Of a DNA stretch of 64,000 nucleotides, positions 20,145 through 28,824 are shown piece after piece. The position numbers and the translations under genes were made by a program. The stretch lies in the NCBI GenBank assembly GCA_964247755.1, contig CAXTVX010000005.1:59438-123437 (forward strand), given 5' to 3'. Each line of letters starts with the position of its first letter. The stretch's first letter is position 1. Source of the stretch: Lichenicola sp964247755 (GTDB taxonomy: Bacteria > Pseudomonadota > Alphaproteobacteria > Acetobacterales > Acetobacteraceae). The notes under the pieces are model-generated. The model saw nothing but the letters and a program-made list of their open reading frames with translations, made no database searches and was not told the DNA's origin.

Positions 20145-20998
20145 CCGGGCCGCTCGGATGCACGGAAGCGGACCTTGCGGCGGTCGCGGAGATCGTGCGC
20201 CGCTCCGGCACCTCGTTCGGGCGCGGCATGCGCGTGCTGCCGCCTGACCGGCGCTACGCCATGTTCGCCATCTACGCCTTCTGCCGGCTGGTGGACGACG
20301 TGGCCGACGAGGAGGCGCCGTTCGCGGACAAGCTGCCGCAGCTCGACGCGTGGCGCGGCCGGATCGCCGGCCTGTATCGCGGCATCGCCGCCGACGCGCT
20401 GGACCGGGTGCTGATGGCGGCGATCCGGCGCTACAGCCTGCGCCAGGCGGACTTCGACGCGGTGATCGACGGCATGCAGATGGACGCCGAGACGGTGATC
20501 GTCGCCCCGTCCTTCGCCACCTTCGACCTGTACTGCGACCGGGTGGCGTCGGCGGTCGGGCGGCTGTCGGTGCGGGCGTTCGGGGACCCGTCGGCGGCGG
20601 CCGAGGAGGTCGCGCACCATCTCGGCCGGGCGCTGCAGATCACCAACATCCTGCGCGACCTGGGCGAGGACGCGGAACGCGGGCGGCTTTATCTGCCGGC
20701 CGAGGCGCTGGACCGGGCCGGGGTGCCGCACGATCCCCCGTCGGCGCTGGGCTCGCCCGGCCTGCCGGAGGCGTGCCGCGACTTGGCCGACCGGGCGGTG
20801 ACGCATTTCCGTGCCGCCCGCGAGGCGATGCGTCGCTGCGACCGCCGGGCGATGCGGCCGGCGCGGCTGATGGCGGCGGGCTACGGCGCGATCCTGGCGA
20901 CGCTGGTGGCGGGCGGCTGGCGCGAGCCGGCGCGACGGGTCTCGGTGCCGCGCTGGCGCAAGCTGCTGGTGGCCTCGCGCGCCGTGCTGCCGGTCTGA
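20141..20998 (+). CDS. hpnD: Presqualene diphosphate synthase HpnD
   Basis: Condenses two farnesyl diphosphates to presqualene diphosphate, the first step of the three-enzyme bacterial squalene route HpnD-HpnC-HpnE. The 285-residue product shows both metal-binding motifs, YAFCRLVDDVADEE (residues about 45-58) and QITNILRDLGEDAERGRLYLP (about 166-186), and MQMDAET between them. The GTG start at 20141 overlaps hpnC, and 5 bp separate it from hpnE. Confidence 0.95.
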   Translation: MTGPLGCTEADLAAVAEIVRRSGTSFGRGMRVLPPDRRYAMFAIYAFCRLVDDVADEEAPFADKLPQLDAWRGRIAGLYRGIAADALDRVLMAAIRRYSLRQADFDAVIDGMQMDAETVIVAPSFATFDLYCDRVASAVGRLSVRAFGDPSAAAEEVAHHLGRALQITNILRDLGEDAERGRLYLPAEALDRAGVPHDPPSALGSPGLPEACRDLADRAVTHFRAAREAMRRCDRRAMRPARLMAAGYGAILATLVAGGWREPARRVSVPRWRKLLVASRAVLPV

Positions 20999-21003
20999 TT
21001 TGC

Positions 21004-22335
21004 ATGAACACGGTTCACGTGATCGGCGGCGGCCTGGCCGGGTTGTCGGCGGCCCTCACCCTGGCGGAGGTGGGGCGCCGCGTGGTGGTGTACGAGGCCG
21101 GGCCGGCCTGCGGCGGGCGGGCGCGCTCCTACCACGACCGGCATCTCGGCTGCCGCCTCGACAACGGCAACCACCTGCTGCTGTCGGCCAACCGGACCGT
21201 GTTCGACTACCTCGACCGGACCGGCGCGCGCGACAGCCTGGTCGGGCCGGGTGCGCCGATCTTTCCGTTCCACGACCTGTCGGCGGGGCTCGGCTGGACG
21301 CTGCGGCTGTCGGCCGGCCGGGTGCCGTGGTGGGTGCTGGCGCGTGGGCGCCGGGTGCCGGGGATGCGGCTCGGCGAGCTCGGCGGCTTGGCGCGGCTGA
21401 TGCGGGCCGGGCCGGACGCGGTGGTGGCCGACTGCCTGCGGCCGGGTGCGCTCGCGGACCGGCTGATGGTGCCGCTGGCGGTGTCGGTGCTGAACACGCG
21501 GCCGGAGCAGGGCAGTGCCGCGCTGATGGGTCGGGTGATGCGGGAAAGCATGGCCAAGGGGGGATCGGCCTGCGTGCCGTGGTTTCCGCGCGAAGGACTG
21601 TCGGAGAGCCTGGTGGATCCGGCGCTGGCGCGGCTGGCGGCGCTGGGTGCGGTGGTCCGCACCGGGAGCCGGGTGACGGGACTCGGGCTGGCGCAGGGGC
21701 GGGTGGACCGCCTGCGCCTGCCCGGCGGGGAGGTCGCGCTGGACGGCGACGACGCGGTGGTGCTGGCGCTGCCGGCGCAGACGGTGCGCGACGTGGCGGC
21801 GGAGGCGCTGCCGGGGCTGGTGGTGCCGGACGCGTTCGAGAGCATCCTGAACCTGCATTACCGCGCCGATGCGGACGGGCATCTGCACGGCGACCTGGCG
21901 CGGGCGCGCTTCGCCGGCGTGGTCGGCGGCGTCGCCGAATGGGTGTTCGTCAAGCCGGGCATCCTGTCGGTGACGGTGAGTGCGGCCAACCACCTGGCCG
22001 GCGACGCGCCGGAAGCGCTCGCCGCCACGATCTGGCGCGAGCTGCGCGCGGTGGTCGGGCCGTTCCTGCAGCCGGATGCACCGCCGGACGCGTTGCCCGA
22101 CGCGCTGCCGCCGTATCGGGTGGTGCGGGAGAAGCGCGCCACCTTCGCCGCAACCCCGGCGCAGGAACGTCTGCGGCCGGAATGTCGCACCGCGGTAGCG
22201 AACCTCGTGCTGGCCGGCGACTGGACCGCCACAGGCTTGCCCGCCACCATCGAAGGTGCAATGAGGTCCGGCGTGGCAGCGGCGAACGCGCTGTCATTCC
22301 CATCCGGGCCGCCGGCTTCCGGTAGCCGCCACTGA
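21004..22335 (+). CDS. hpnE: Hydroxysqualene dehydroxylase HpnE
   Basis: FAD-dependent amine-oxidase-fold enzyme, 443 residues, that reduces hydroxysqualene to squalene. The dinucleotide site VHVIGGGLAGLSAALTLAE sits at the very N-terminus, followed by VYEAGPACGGRARSY and a C-terminal FAD segment LVLAGDWTATGLPATIEGAM. Position after hpnC-hpnD identifies it among related phytoene desaturase-like proteins. Confidence 0.94.
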   Translation: MNTVHVIGGGLAGLSAALTLAEVGRRVVVYEAGPACGGRARSYHDRHLGCRLDNGNHLLLSANRTVFDYLDRTGARDSLVGPGAPIFPFHDLSAGLGWTLRLSAGRVPWWVLARGRRVPGMRLGELGGLARLMRAGPDAVVADCLRPGALADRLMVPLAVSVLNTRPEQGSAALMGRVMRESMAKGGSACVPWFPREGLSESLVDPALARLAALGAVVRTGSRVTGLGLAQGRVDRLRLPGGEVALDGDDAVVLALPAQTVRDVAAEALPGLVVPDAFESILNLHYRADADGHLHGDLARARFAGVVGGVAEWVFVKPGILSVTVSAANHLAGDAPEALAATIWRELRAVVGPFLQPDAPPDALPDALPPYRVVREKRATFAATPAQERLRPECRTAVANLVLAGDWTATGLPATIEGAMRSGVAAANALSFPSGPPASGSRH

Positions 22336-22398
22336 CCCGAGCGAGTGCAGGATGATCCGTCCTTCCCCGCTCCGGCCACCAGCCGGCCGGAGCATCCC

Positions 22399-24378
22399 AT
22401 GCTGAGCATCCTGGAGAAGGCCGCCCCGGCGGCCGAGGCCGACGACGTGCTGGCGGACGCGATCGTGCGGGCGCAGGACGCGCTGTCGGGGCGGCAGCGT
22501 CCGGACGGGCACTGGGTGTTCGACCTCGAGGCCGACGCCACCATCCCGGCCGAGTTCATCCTGCTCGAGCACTACCTGGACCGCATCGACCCGGCGCTGG
22601 AAGAAAGGCTGGGGGTCTACCTGCGCCGCATCCAGGGCGCGCACGGCGGCTGGCCGCTGTATCACGAGGGCCGGTTCGACCTGTCCGCCAGCGTGAAGGC
22701 GTATTTCGCGCTCAAGGCGATCGGCGACGACCCGGAGGCGCCGCACATGCGGCGGGCGCGCGACGCGATCCTCCAGGCCGGGGGTGCGGAGCGGGCCAAC
22801 GTGTTCACCCGGTTCCAGCTCGCCCTGTACGGCGAGATCCCGTGGCGCGGCACGCCGGTCATGCCGGTCGAGATCGTGCTGCTGCCGCGCTGGTTCTTCT
22901 TCAACATCTGGAACATGTCGTACTGGTCGCGCACTGTGGTGGTGCCGCTGGTGGTGCTGGCGGCCCTGCGGCCGCGGGCGCGCAACCCGCGCGGGGTGCA
23001 CGTCCGCGAGCTGTTCCGGCAGGACCCGGAGCGGGTGCGCGACTGGACCCGCGGGCCGTACCGCTCCGCCTGGGGCCCGGTGTTCAAGCTGGTGGACCAG
23101 CTGCTCCGGCCGGTCGAGCGGATGATGCCCGGCCCGGTGCGCAGGCGCGCGATCAGGGCGGCTCAGGCGTTCATCGCCCCGCGCCTGAACGGGGTGGACG
23201 GGCTCGGCGCGATCTATCCGGCGATGGCCAACAGCGTGATGATGTTCGACGCGCTGGGGGTCAGGCTCGACGGGCCGGACGCGGACCCGGCGGCGGCCAC
23301 CGCCTGGGCGTCGGTGCGCCGGCTGCTGGTCGAGCAGGACGGGGAAGCGTTCTGCCAGCCCTGCATGTCGCCGGTCTGGGATACCGCACTCGCCGGCCAC
23401 GCCCTGGCCGAGGCGGCCTCGGCGGTGGAGGGGGTCGCCTCCGAGGCGACGGCGGCGCGTCTGGACGGGGCGGCCGGATGGCTGCGGCCGCTGCAGGTGC
23501 TGGACGTCAAGGGCGACTGGGCGTTGCGCAACAAGCACCTGCCGCCCGGCGGCTGGGCGTTCCAGTACGACAACCCGCACTACCCGGACGTGGACGACAC
23601 CGCGGTGGTCGGCCTGCTGCTGCACCGGCACGACCCGTCCGGCAACGCCGAGGCGCTGGCGCGGGCACGCACCTGGATCATCGGCATGCAGAGCACGAAC
23701 GGCGGCTGGGGCGCGTTCGACATCGACAACGACACCGACATCCTCAACCACCTGCCCTTCGCAGACCACGGCGCGCTGCTGGATCCGCCGACCGCCGACG
23801 TCACCGCGCGCTGCCTGTCGTTCCTGGGCCAGCTCGGCCTGGAGGCGGACCGGCCGGCGGTGGCGCGCGGGATCGCCTTCCTGCGCCGCGAGCAGGAGGC
23901 GGACGGGTCCTGGTTTGGACGCTGGGGCACTAACTACGTTTATGGCACCTGGTCGGTGCTGTGCGCGCTGAACGCGGTGGGGGTGCCGCACGACGATCCG
24001 GCGGTGGTGCGGGCGGTGGACTGGCTCGTGTCGGTGCAGCGTGCGGATGGCGGCTGGGGCGAGGACTGCGCCAGCTTCGAGGATGCACCGCCGGGGCGCC
24101 ACCACCGCAGCCTGCCGTCGCAGACCGGCTGGGCGCTGCTCGGGCTGATGGCAGCGGGGCGGCGGGACCATCCGGCGGTGGCGCGCGGCGTGGACCACCT
24201 TCTCGCCACCCAGGACGAGGGCGGCGAGTGGGAGGAGCAGCCGTACAACGCGGTCGGCTTTCCGCGCGTGTTCTACCTGCGCTACCACGGCTACCGGCTG
24301 TTCTTCCCGCTGCTGGCGCTGTCGCGCTACCGCCTGCTCGGCCGAAGCAACAGCAGCCGGGTATCGTTCGGTTTCTAG
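22399..24378 (+). CDS. shc: Squalene-hopene cyclase
   Basis: Membrane-bound cyclase (hpnF) that turns squalene into hopene/hopanol. The 659-residue product has the catalytic acid motif PDVDDTAVV near residue 397 and several QW-type repeats (DGHWVFDLEAD, GGWPLY, GGWGAFDIDND, GGWGEDCASFED). The ATG at 22399 is preferred: GGAG (22389-22392) precedes it at good spacing and MLSILEKA fits the family start, whereas the GTG at 22345 has no ribosome site. Its stop codon is embedded in a 15-bp tandem repeat. Confidence 0.96.
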   Translation: MLSILEKAAPAAEADDVLADAIVRAQDALSGRQRPDGHWVFDLEADATIPAEFILLEHYLDRIDPALEERLGVYLRRIQGAHGGWPLYHEGRFDLSASVKAYFALKAIGDDPEAPHMRRARDAILQAGGAERANVFTRFQLALYGEIPWRGTPVMPVEIVLLPRWFFFNIWNMSYWSRTVVVPLVVLAALRPRARNPRGVHVRELFRQDPERVRDWTRGPYRSAWGPVFKLVDQLLRPVERMMPGPVRRRAIRAAQAFIAPRLNGVDGLGAIYPAMANSVMMFDALGVRLDGPDADPAAATAWASVRRLLVEQDGEAFCQPCMSPVWDTALAGHALAEAASAVEGVASEATAARLDGAAGWLRPLQVLDVKGDWALRNKHLPPGGWAFQYDNPHYPDVDDTAVVGLLLHRHDPSGNAEALARARTWIIGMQSTNGGWGAFDIDNDTDILNHLPFADHGALLDPPTADVTARCLSFLGQLGLEADRPAVARGIAFLRREQEADGSWFGRWGTNYVYGTWSVLCALNAVGVPHDDPAVVRAVDWLVSVQRADGGWGEDCASFEDAPPGRHHRSLPSQTGWALLGLMAAGRRDHPAVARGVDHLLATQDEGGEWEEQPYNAVGFPRVFYLRYHGYRLFFPLLALSRYRLLGRSNSSRVSFGF

Positions 24379-24423
24379 GCGGGCGGTTTCCAGGCGGGCG
24401 GTTTCCGAGCGGGCGCTGTCCGG
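24364..24423 (+). repeat. 15-bp tandem repeat spanning the shc stop codon
   Basis: Four units in a row: TCGTTCGGTTTCTAG (ends in the shc stop), GCGGGCGGTTTCCAG, GCGGGCGGTTTCCGA and GCGGGCGCTGTCCGG. The unit length is five codons, so copies stay in the shc frame. It fills most of the 69-bp gap before hpnG. The two central copies differ at only two positions, suggesting recent slippage. Confidence 0.7.
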
Positions 24424-24447
24424 TCCGGCGCTGCGGGGGACGGGCGC

Positions 24448-25101
24448 GTGATCCTGGGCATCGTGGTCGGGCTGGAAGCGGAAGCGGTGCTGGCGCGCAG
24501 GCTAGGGGGCCTGGCGCGGGTGGAGGTCGGCGGCGCCACCGCGTCCGGTGCCGGGCGCGCGGCGGACGCGCTGGTGTCCGGCGGTGCCACCCACCTGCTC
24601 AGCTTCGGCTTGGCCGGCGGCCTCGATCCGGCGCTGCCGCCGGGTGCCGCACTGGTTCCCGACCGCGTGCTGGCCGGCAGCGACGCCTTCGCCTGCGACC
24701 CCGGCCTGCGCGGCAGGCTCGGGAGCGGCCCGTCGTCGAGCCTGCTGCACAGCGACGCTCTGGTGGCGGATGCGGCGGAGAAGCGGCACCTGTTCGTTGC
24801 CACCGGATGCGCCGCGCTGGACATGGAAAGCGGCGCCGTGGCGCGTGCGGCCAGGATGGCGGGGCTGCCGTTCGCGGTGCTGCGCGCGGTGTGCGACCCG
24901 GCAGGACGCACGCTGCCTCCGGCGGCGCGGATCCCGCTGCGCTCGGGCGGGCGGGTGAGCGCCGGCGCCGTCGCGGCCTCGATCCTGCGCCAGCCCTCCC
25001 AGCTGCCGCTGCTGCTGGCACTGGGACGTGACGCCGGGCTGGCCAGGCGGACGCTGTCACGCCGCATTAACGCCCTCGCCAAGCTCTTGACGAATGTGTA
25101 A
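24448..25101 (+). CDS. hpnG: Adenosylhopane nucleosidase/phosphorylase HpnG
   Basis: Nucleoside phosphorylase-fold protein of 217 residues that removes adenine from adenosylhopane on the way to bacteriohopanetetrol. It begins ILGIVVGLEAEAVLARRLGG and carries THLLSFGLAGGLDP and the substrate-site motif CAALDMESGAVARAA, as in MTA/SAH nucleosidases. GTG start at 24448. It ends the visible hpn operon. The radical SAM enzyme HpnH, which makes its substrate, is not in this window. Confidence 0.9.
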   Translation: MILGIVVGLEAEAVLARRLGGLARVEVGGATASGAGRAADALVSGGATHLLSFGLAGGLDPALPPGAALVPDRVLAGSDAFACDPGLRGRLGSGPSSSLLHSDALVADAAEKRHLFVATGCAALDMESGAVARAARMAGLPFAVLRAVCDPAGRTLPPAARIPLRSGGRVSAGAVAASILRQPSQLPLLLALGRDAGLARRTLSRRINALAKLLTNV

Positions 25102-25146
25102 CGGTTGCCTGCGGAACAAGGGCGGGTCGCCGGAGGCAGGCACGGA

Positions 25147-27948
25147 ATGGGACAGGCTGGACCACGCGCACGGCATCGGGCAACGGAGGCGGTCGAGGCC
25201 ACGTCCCGGCCTGCACCGACCCGGCAGGCGCGGGCACGGGCGCTCAAGATCGGAGCCGACACACCCCCAGCGACCAGGCCAGCCATGCCGAAGGCGCCCG
25301 TGACCAAGCCGTCCGTCACCAGGTCCCTGCAGGACGGGCCGGCGGTCGCCGTGCCGGCGGCGACGCAGCCGGCCCCCGTTCCGGCCGCCCGTCCCGCACC
25401 GCCCGCCGCCGCTGCGGCTCCGCCGGCAGCCCAGGCGCCGCGACGGGCTTCTCCGTTCCTGGGCTATGTCGACAGCTTCTCCGACGGGCTCGCGAAGGGC
25501 TGGGCGGTGGACACGCGCAGCCCGGAGCGGCCGACCCGGCTGCACGTGCTGGTGGACCGCCAGGAGGTGGCGCAGGTGGTGTGCGACCAGCCGCGCGAGG
25601 ACGTGCAGGCAGCGCTCGGCCATTCCAGCGGCCGGCTCGGCTTCAGCTTCCAGCTGCCGGTCGGGCTGGTGGACGGCAACCCGCACACCCTGTCGTTCCG
25701 GTATGGCGACCGCACGGTGGTGCCGCATCTTGATGCCGCCAACTCGGAGGTGGTGCACGAGGAGTACGGCTTCATCCTGCACCGCCGCTACGAGGTGCAG
25801 AGTTTCATCGACGGCATGAAGCAGGGCGCGCTGCGCGGCTGGGTGCAGCGGGTCGACCCGCTGACCACGGAGCGCAGCGGCGGCTGCCACATCCTGTTGA
25901 CCGCGAACGGGGTGCGCGTGGCGCAGGTGAAGGCCGACCGCTATCGCGGCGACGTGGCGGCGGCACTCGGCGGCGACCCGAACTGCGGCTTCGAGATCAT
26001 CCTGCCGAACGCGTTCCGTCGCGGCGGGCAGCAGACGTTCCGCTTCGTGGTGACGCCCGACGACGTCGAGCTGGCCGGCAGCCCGCTCACCACCAGCCTG
26101 GTGGACGACCGGCTGGAAGCGCGGCTGCTCGAGATCCAGGCGACGGTTGACCGGCTGTATGGCGAGATCGGCCGGCTGCGTACCGAGGTGGCCGACGTGG
26201 TGCCGAAGCCCACGTACAACCTGGGCGACTACGACCGCTGGGCGCGCCGCTACTACGACCGGCTGCGCGCGCGGGTGTCGGCGGAGCGGGCGCGCGAGGC
26301 GGCGGTGGCGCAGGGGGAGGTGCCGCAGCCGCTGGTGAGCATCCTGGTGCCGACCTACAAGCCGATGATGTCGGACTTCACCGCGGCGGTGGATTCGGTG
26401 CTGTCGCAGACCTACCGCAACTGGGAGCTGATCATCGTCGACGACGGCGCCAGGTCGCCGGAGATCGCCGCGCGGATCAGGCAGTATTGCGCGCAGGATC
26501 CGCGGATCCGCGCGGTGACGCTGAAGAAGAACCTCGGCATCAGCGGCGCCACCAACGCCGGGCTGAAGGAGGTGCGCGGCGAGTACGTCGCGTTCTTCGA
26601 CCACGACGACCTGCTGGTCGACGTGGCGATCGAGATGATGGTGCGCGCGGCGCGCGAGACCGGGGCGCGCATGCTGTTCTCGGACGAGGACAAGATCGAC
26701 CAGGCCGGCTACTTCCTGGAGCCGAACCTGAAGCCGGACTACAACCATCGCTACCTGCTCGGCTGCAACTACATCTGCCACCTGCTGTTCGTCGAGGCGA
26801 AGACGCTGGCACGGGTCGGCGAGCTGCGCGCGGCCTATGACGGCGCGCAGGACCACGACCTGATCCTGCGCCTGGTGGAGGAGATCCCGCGCGCTGAGAT
26901 CCACCACGTGCCGGAGGTGCTCTACCACTGGCGCAAGACGCCGAACTCGACCGCGGTGAACATCGGCAACAAGAGCTATGCGATTGATGCCGGGGTGAAG
27001 GCGGTGTCCGACCACCTCAGGCGCATCGGCGCCGACGCGGAGGTGAGCGCGATACGCGGCCTCACGCTCTACGGGATCAGGTGGCTGCAGCAGGCGCAGC
27101 CGAAGGTCTCGATCATCATCCCGTTCAAGGACCAGGTGGACACCACCAGGCGCTGCATCGAGGCGCTGCTGGCCTTCACCGACTATCGCGCGTTCGAGAT
27201 CGTGCTGGTGAACAACTGGTCGGTCACGCGGGAGGCGGCCGATTTCGTCAAGCGCTTGTCGCGGCTGGACCGGGTGCGGGTGCTGACGATCGAGGAGGAG
27301 TTCAACTATTCCCGCCTGAACAACCTCGCCGCCCGCGACAACGACGCCGAGTACTACTTCTTCATGAACAACGACGTGTTCGTCGGCGACAAGGACTGGC
27401 TGAGGACGATCGTTGGCGAGGCGCTGGCGGCACCCGACATCGCTGTGGTGGGCGGCAAGTTCCTGTATCCCAACGACACCATCCAGCACGCCGGCGTGGT
27501 GGTGGGGCCGGCCGGGGTCGCGGCGCATGGGCATCGCGGAGCCCCCCTCACCGATTACGGCTATATCGGCCGGGCCCTGCTGAGCCACGAGGTGTCGGCG
27601 GTGACGGCGGCGGGCATGCTGATCAAGGCATCGGTGTTCCACGAGGTCGGCGGGTTCGACGAGCAGCACCTCAAGGTCGCCTACAACGACGTGGACCTGT
27701 GCCTGAAGGTGGGCGAGGCCGGCTGGCGCATCGTGTGGTGCGCGGAGTTCACCGCCTATCATCACGAAAGCCTGTCGCGCGGCAGCGACGACAGGCCGGA
27801 GCACGAGGCGCGGTTCTTCGCCGAGACGCGCACCATGCAGGAGCGTTGGGGGGACAACCCGCGCTACCGGCGCGACCCGTTCTACTCCAAACACTTCACC
27901 GTGGACCGGCAGCCCTTCTTCGACCTGGTCGATCCCGCCGAGGAGTGA
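25147..27948 (+). CDS. Large glycosyltransferase: two N-terminal GW modules plus two GT2 domains
   Basis: The 933-residue protein starts with about 100 Pro/Ala-rich residues. Two beta-type modules follow: FLGYVDSFSDGLAKGWAVD (from about residue 104) and FIDGMKQGALRGWVQ (from about 218), each ending in a GF motif. A short helical linker leads to two GT2 domains: VSILVPTYKPMMSDF ... FFDHDDLL ... FSDEDKID (about 395-620) and VSIIIPFKDQVDTTRRC ... FMNNDVF (about 650-880). The O-antigen/rhamnan-type layout suggests addition of two successive sugars to a surface glycan. The ATG at 25147 has GGAGG 10 nt upstream; a TTG at 25105 is possible. It follows hpnG but is probably a separate unit. Confidence 0.88.
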   Translation: MGQAGPRARHRATEAVEATSRPAPTRQARARALKIGADTPPATRPAMPKAPVTKPSVTRSLQDGPAVAVPAATQPAPVPAARPAPPAAAAAPPAAQAPRRASPFLGYVDSFSDGLAKGWAVDTRSPERPTRLHVLVDRQEVAQVVCDQPREDVQAALGHSSGRLGFSFQLPVGLVDGNPHTLSFRYGDRTVVPHLDAANSEVVHEEYGFILHRRYEVQSFIDGMKQGALRGWVQRVDPLTTERSGGCHILLTANGVRVAQVKADRYRGDVAAALGGDPNCGFEIILPNAFRRGGQQTFRFVVTPDDVELAGSPLTTSLVDDRLEARLLEIQATVDRLYGEIGRLRTEVADVVPKPTYNLGDYDRWARRYYDRLRARVSAERAREAAVAQGEVPQPLVSILVPTYKPMMSDFTAAVDSVLSQTYRNWELIIVDDGARSPEIAARIRQYCAQDPRIRAVTLKKNLGISGATNAGLKEVRGEYVAFFDHDDLLVDVAIEMMVRAARETGARMLFSDEDKIDQAGYFLEPNLKPDYNHRYLLGCNYICHLLFVEAKTLARVGELRAAYDGAQDHDLILRLVEEIPRAEIHHVPEVLYHWRKTPNSTAVNIGNKSYAIDAGVKAVSDHLRRIGADAEVSAIRGLTLYGIRWLQQAQPKVSIIIPFKDQVDTTRRCIEALLAFTDYRAFEIVLVNNWSVTREAADFVKRLSRLDRVRVLTIEEEFNYSRLNNLAARDNDAEYYFFMNNDVFVGDKDWLRTIVGEALAAPDIAVVGGKFLYPNDTIQHAGVVVGPAGVAAHGHRGAPLTDYGYIGRALLSHEVSAVTAAGMLIKASVFHEVGGFDEQHLKVAYNDVDLCLKVGEAGWRIVWCAEFTAYHHESLSRGSDDRPEHEARFFAETRTMQERWGDNPRYRRDPFYSKHFTVDRQPFFDLVDPAEE

Positions 27949-27989
27949 GTGCGGCCGGAGGCGGTGCGGCCCGATCACGAAAACGCATG

Positions 27990-28046
27990 AACCCCTTGAA
28001 GTGGGGTTGGCCGGGACGATGCTGCATGCGAGCGTGATCCATGCAG
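27990..28046 (+). terminator. Two successive stem-loops after the GT2 gene, before actA
   Basis: AACCCC-TTGAAGT-GGGGTT (27990-28008) and CTGCATG ... CATGCAG (28022-28046) lie about 40-100 bp past the glycosyltransferase stop. The first looks like a short terminator stem without a full T-run; the second could be termination or regulation for the act-cox operon. The remaining sequence to 28154 shows no gene. Confidence 0.4.
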
Positions 28047-28154
28047 TGCAGCGTGGAAGACGGGATGCGGCGATCGGGCTGTCGTAGGCTTGCCCGCGGC
28101 AGCGGAGGCTCCGTTGCCGGCCGGACACGCTCGCGCGCCGTGCGCGGCTGACCG

Positions 28155-28814
28155 ATGCGCCAGCTTTTCGCACCCGGCGCCGATGCCATCCTGCGCCTGG
28201 TCCTGCTGGTGGCGGTCGTGCTCGTGGTCGGCGGCCTGGTGGTGGCGGGCGGGGTGTCGCGCTCGAACTGGGCCTATGGCGTGGGCGTGGCGCCGACCCA
28301 GCCGGTGCCGTTCAGCCACAAGCACCATGTCGGCGAGCTCGGGATCGACTGCCGCTACTGCCACACCTCGGTCGAGACGGCGTCCACCGCCGGCATCCCG
28401 CCGACCTGGACCTGCATGACCTGCCACTCGCAGATCTGGACCGGCTCGCCGATGCTCCAGCCGGTGCGCGACAGCCTCGCCGACGACAAGCCGCTGCACT
28501 GGACCCGGGTGAACCGGCTGCCGGACTACGTGTACTTCAACCATTCGGTGCACGTGACCAAGGGCATCGGCTGCTCCTCCTGCCACGGGGCGATCAACAC
28601 CATGCAGCTCACCTATCGCGCGCACGCCTTCACCATGGCGTTCTGCCTGGACTGCCACCGCAACCCCGAGCGGTTCGTCCGCACCCCGGACCAGATCTGG
28701 AACATGCAGTGGCAGCCGGTCGCCGACCAGGAGCGGGTCGGCCGGGCGCTGGTGGCGCAGGAGCACATACGGCCGGGCGCGCAGCTCAGCGACTGCTCGA
28801 CATGCCACCGGTGA
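28155..28814 (+). CDS. actA: Alternative complex III subunit ActA, pentahaem cytochrome c
   Basis: Membrane-anchored periplasmic cytochrome of the quinol:electron acceptor oxidoreductase ACIII. The 219-residue product has one N-terminal membrane helix (ILRLVLLVAVVLVVGGLVVAG) and five haem-binding CxxCH sites: CRYCH, CMTCH, CSSCH, CLDCH and CSTCH, the last at the C-terminus. FSHKHHVGELGIDCRYCH is typical of ActA. It is the first gene of an operon running to coxD, with actB following after 10 bp. Confidence 0.95.
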   Translation: MRQLFAPGADAILRLVLLVAVVLVVGGLVVAGGVSRSNWAYGVGVAPTQPVPFSHKHHVGELGIDCRYCHTSVETASTAGIPPTWTCMTCHSQIWTGSPMLQPVRDSLADDKPLHWTRVNRLPDYVYFNHSVHVTKGIGCSSCHGAINTMQLTYRAHAFTMAFCLDCHRNPERFVRTPDQIWNMQWQPVADQERVGRALVAQEHIRPGAQLSDCSTCHR

Positions 28815-28824
28815 GGGGCGCGCG

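Noticed and set aside
22345..22398. GTG at 22345 as the shc start
   Set aside because: No ribosome site precedes it. ATG 22399 has GGAG at the proper distance and fits the family N-terminus.
24378..24423. CRISPR-like array at the shc 3' end
   Set aside because: Units are 15 bp, contiguous and without spacers; this is a simple tandem repeat.
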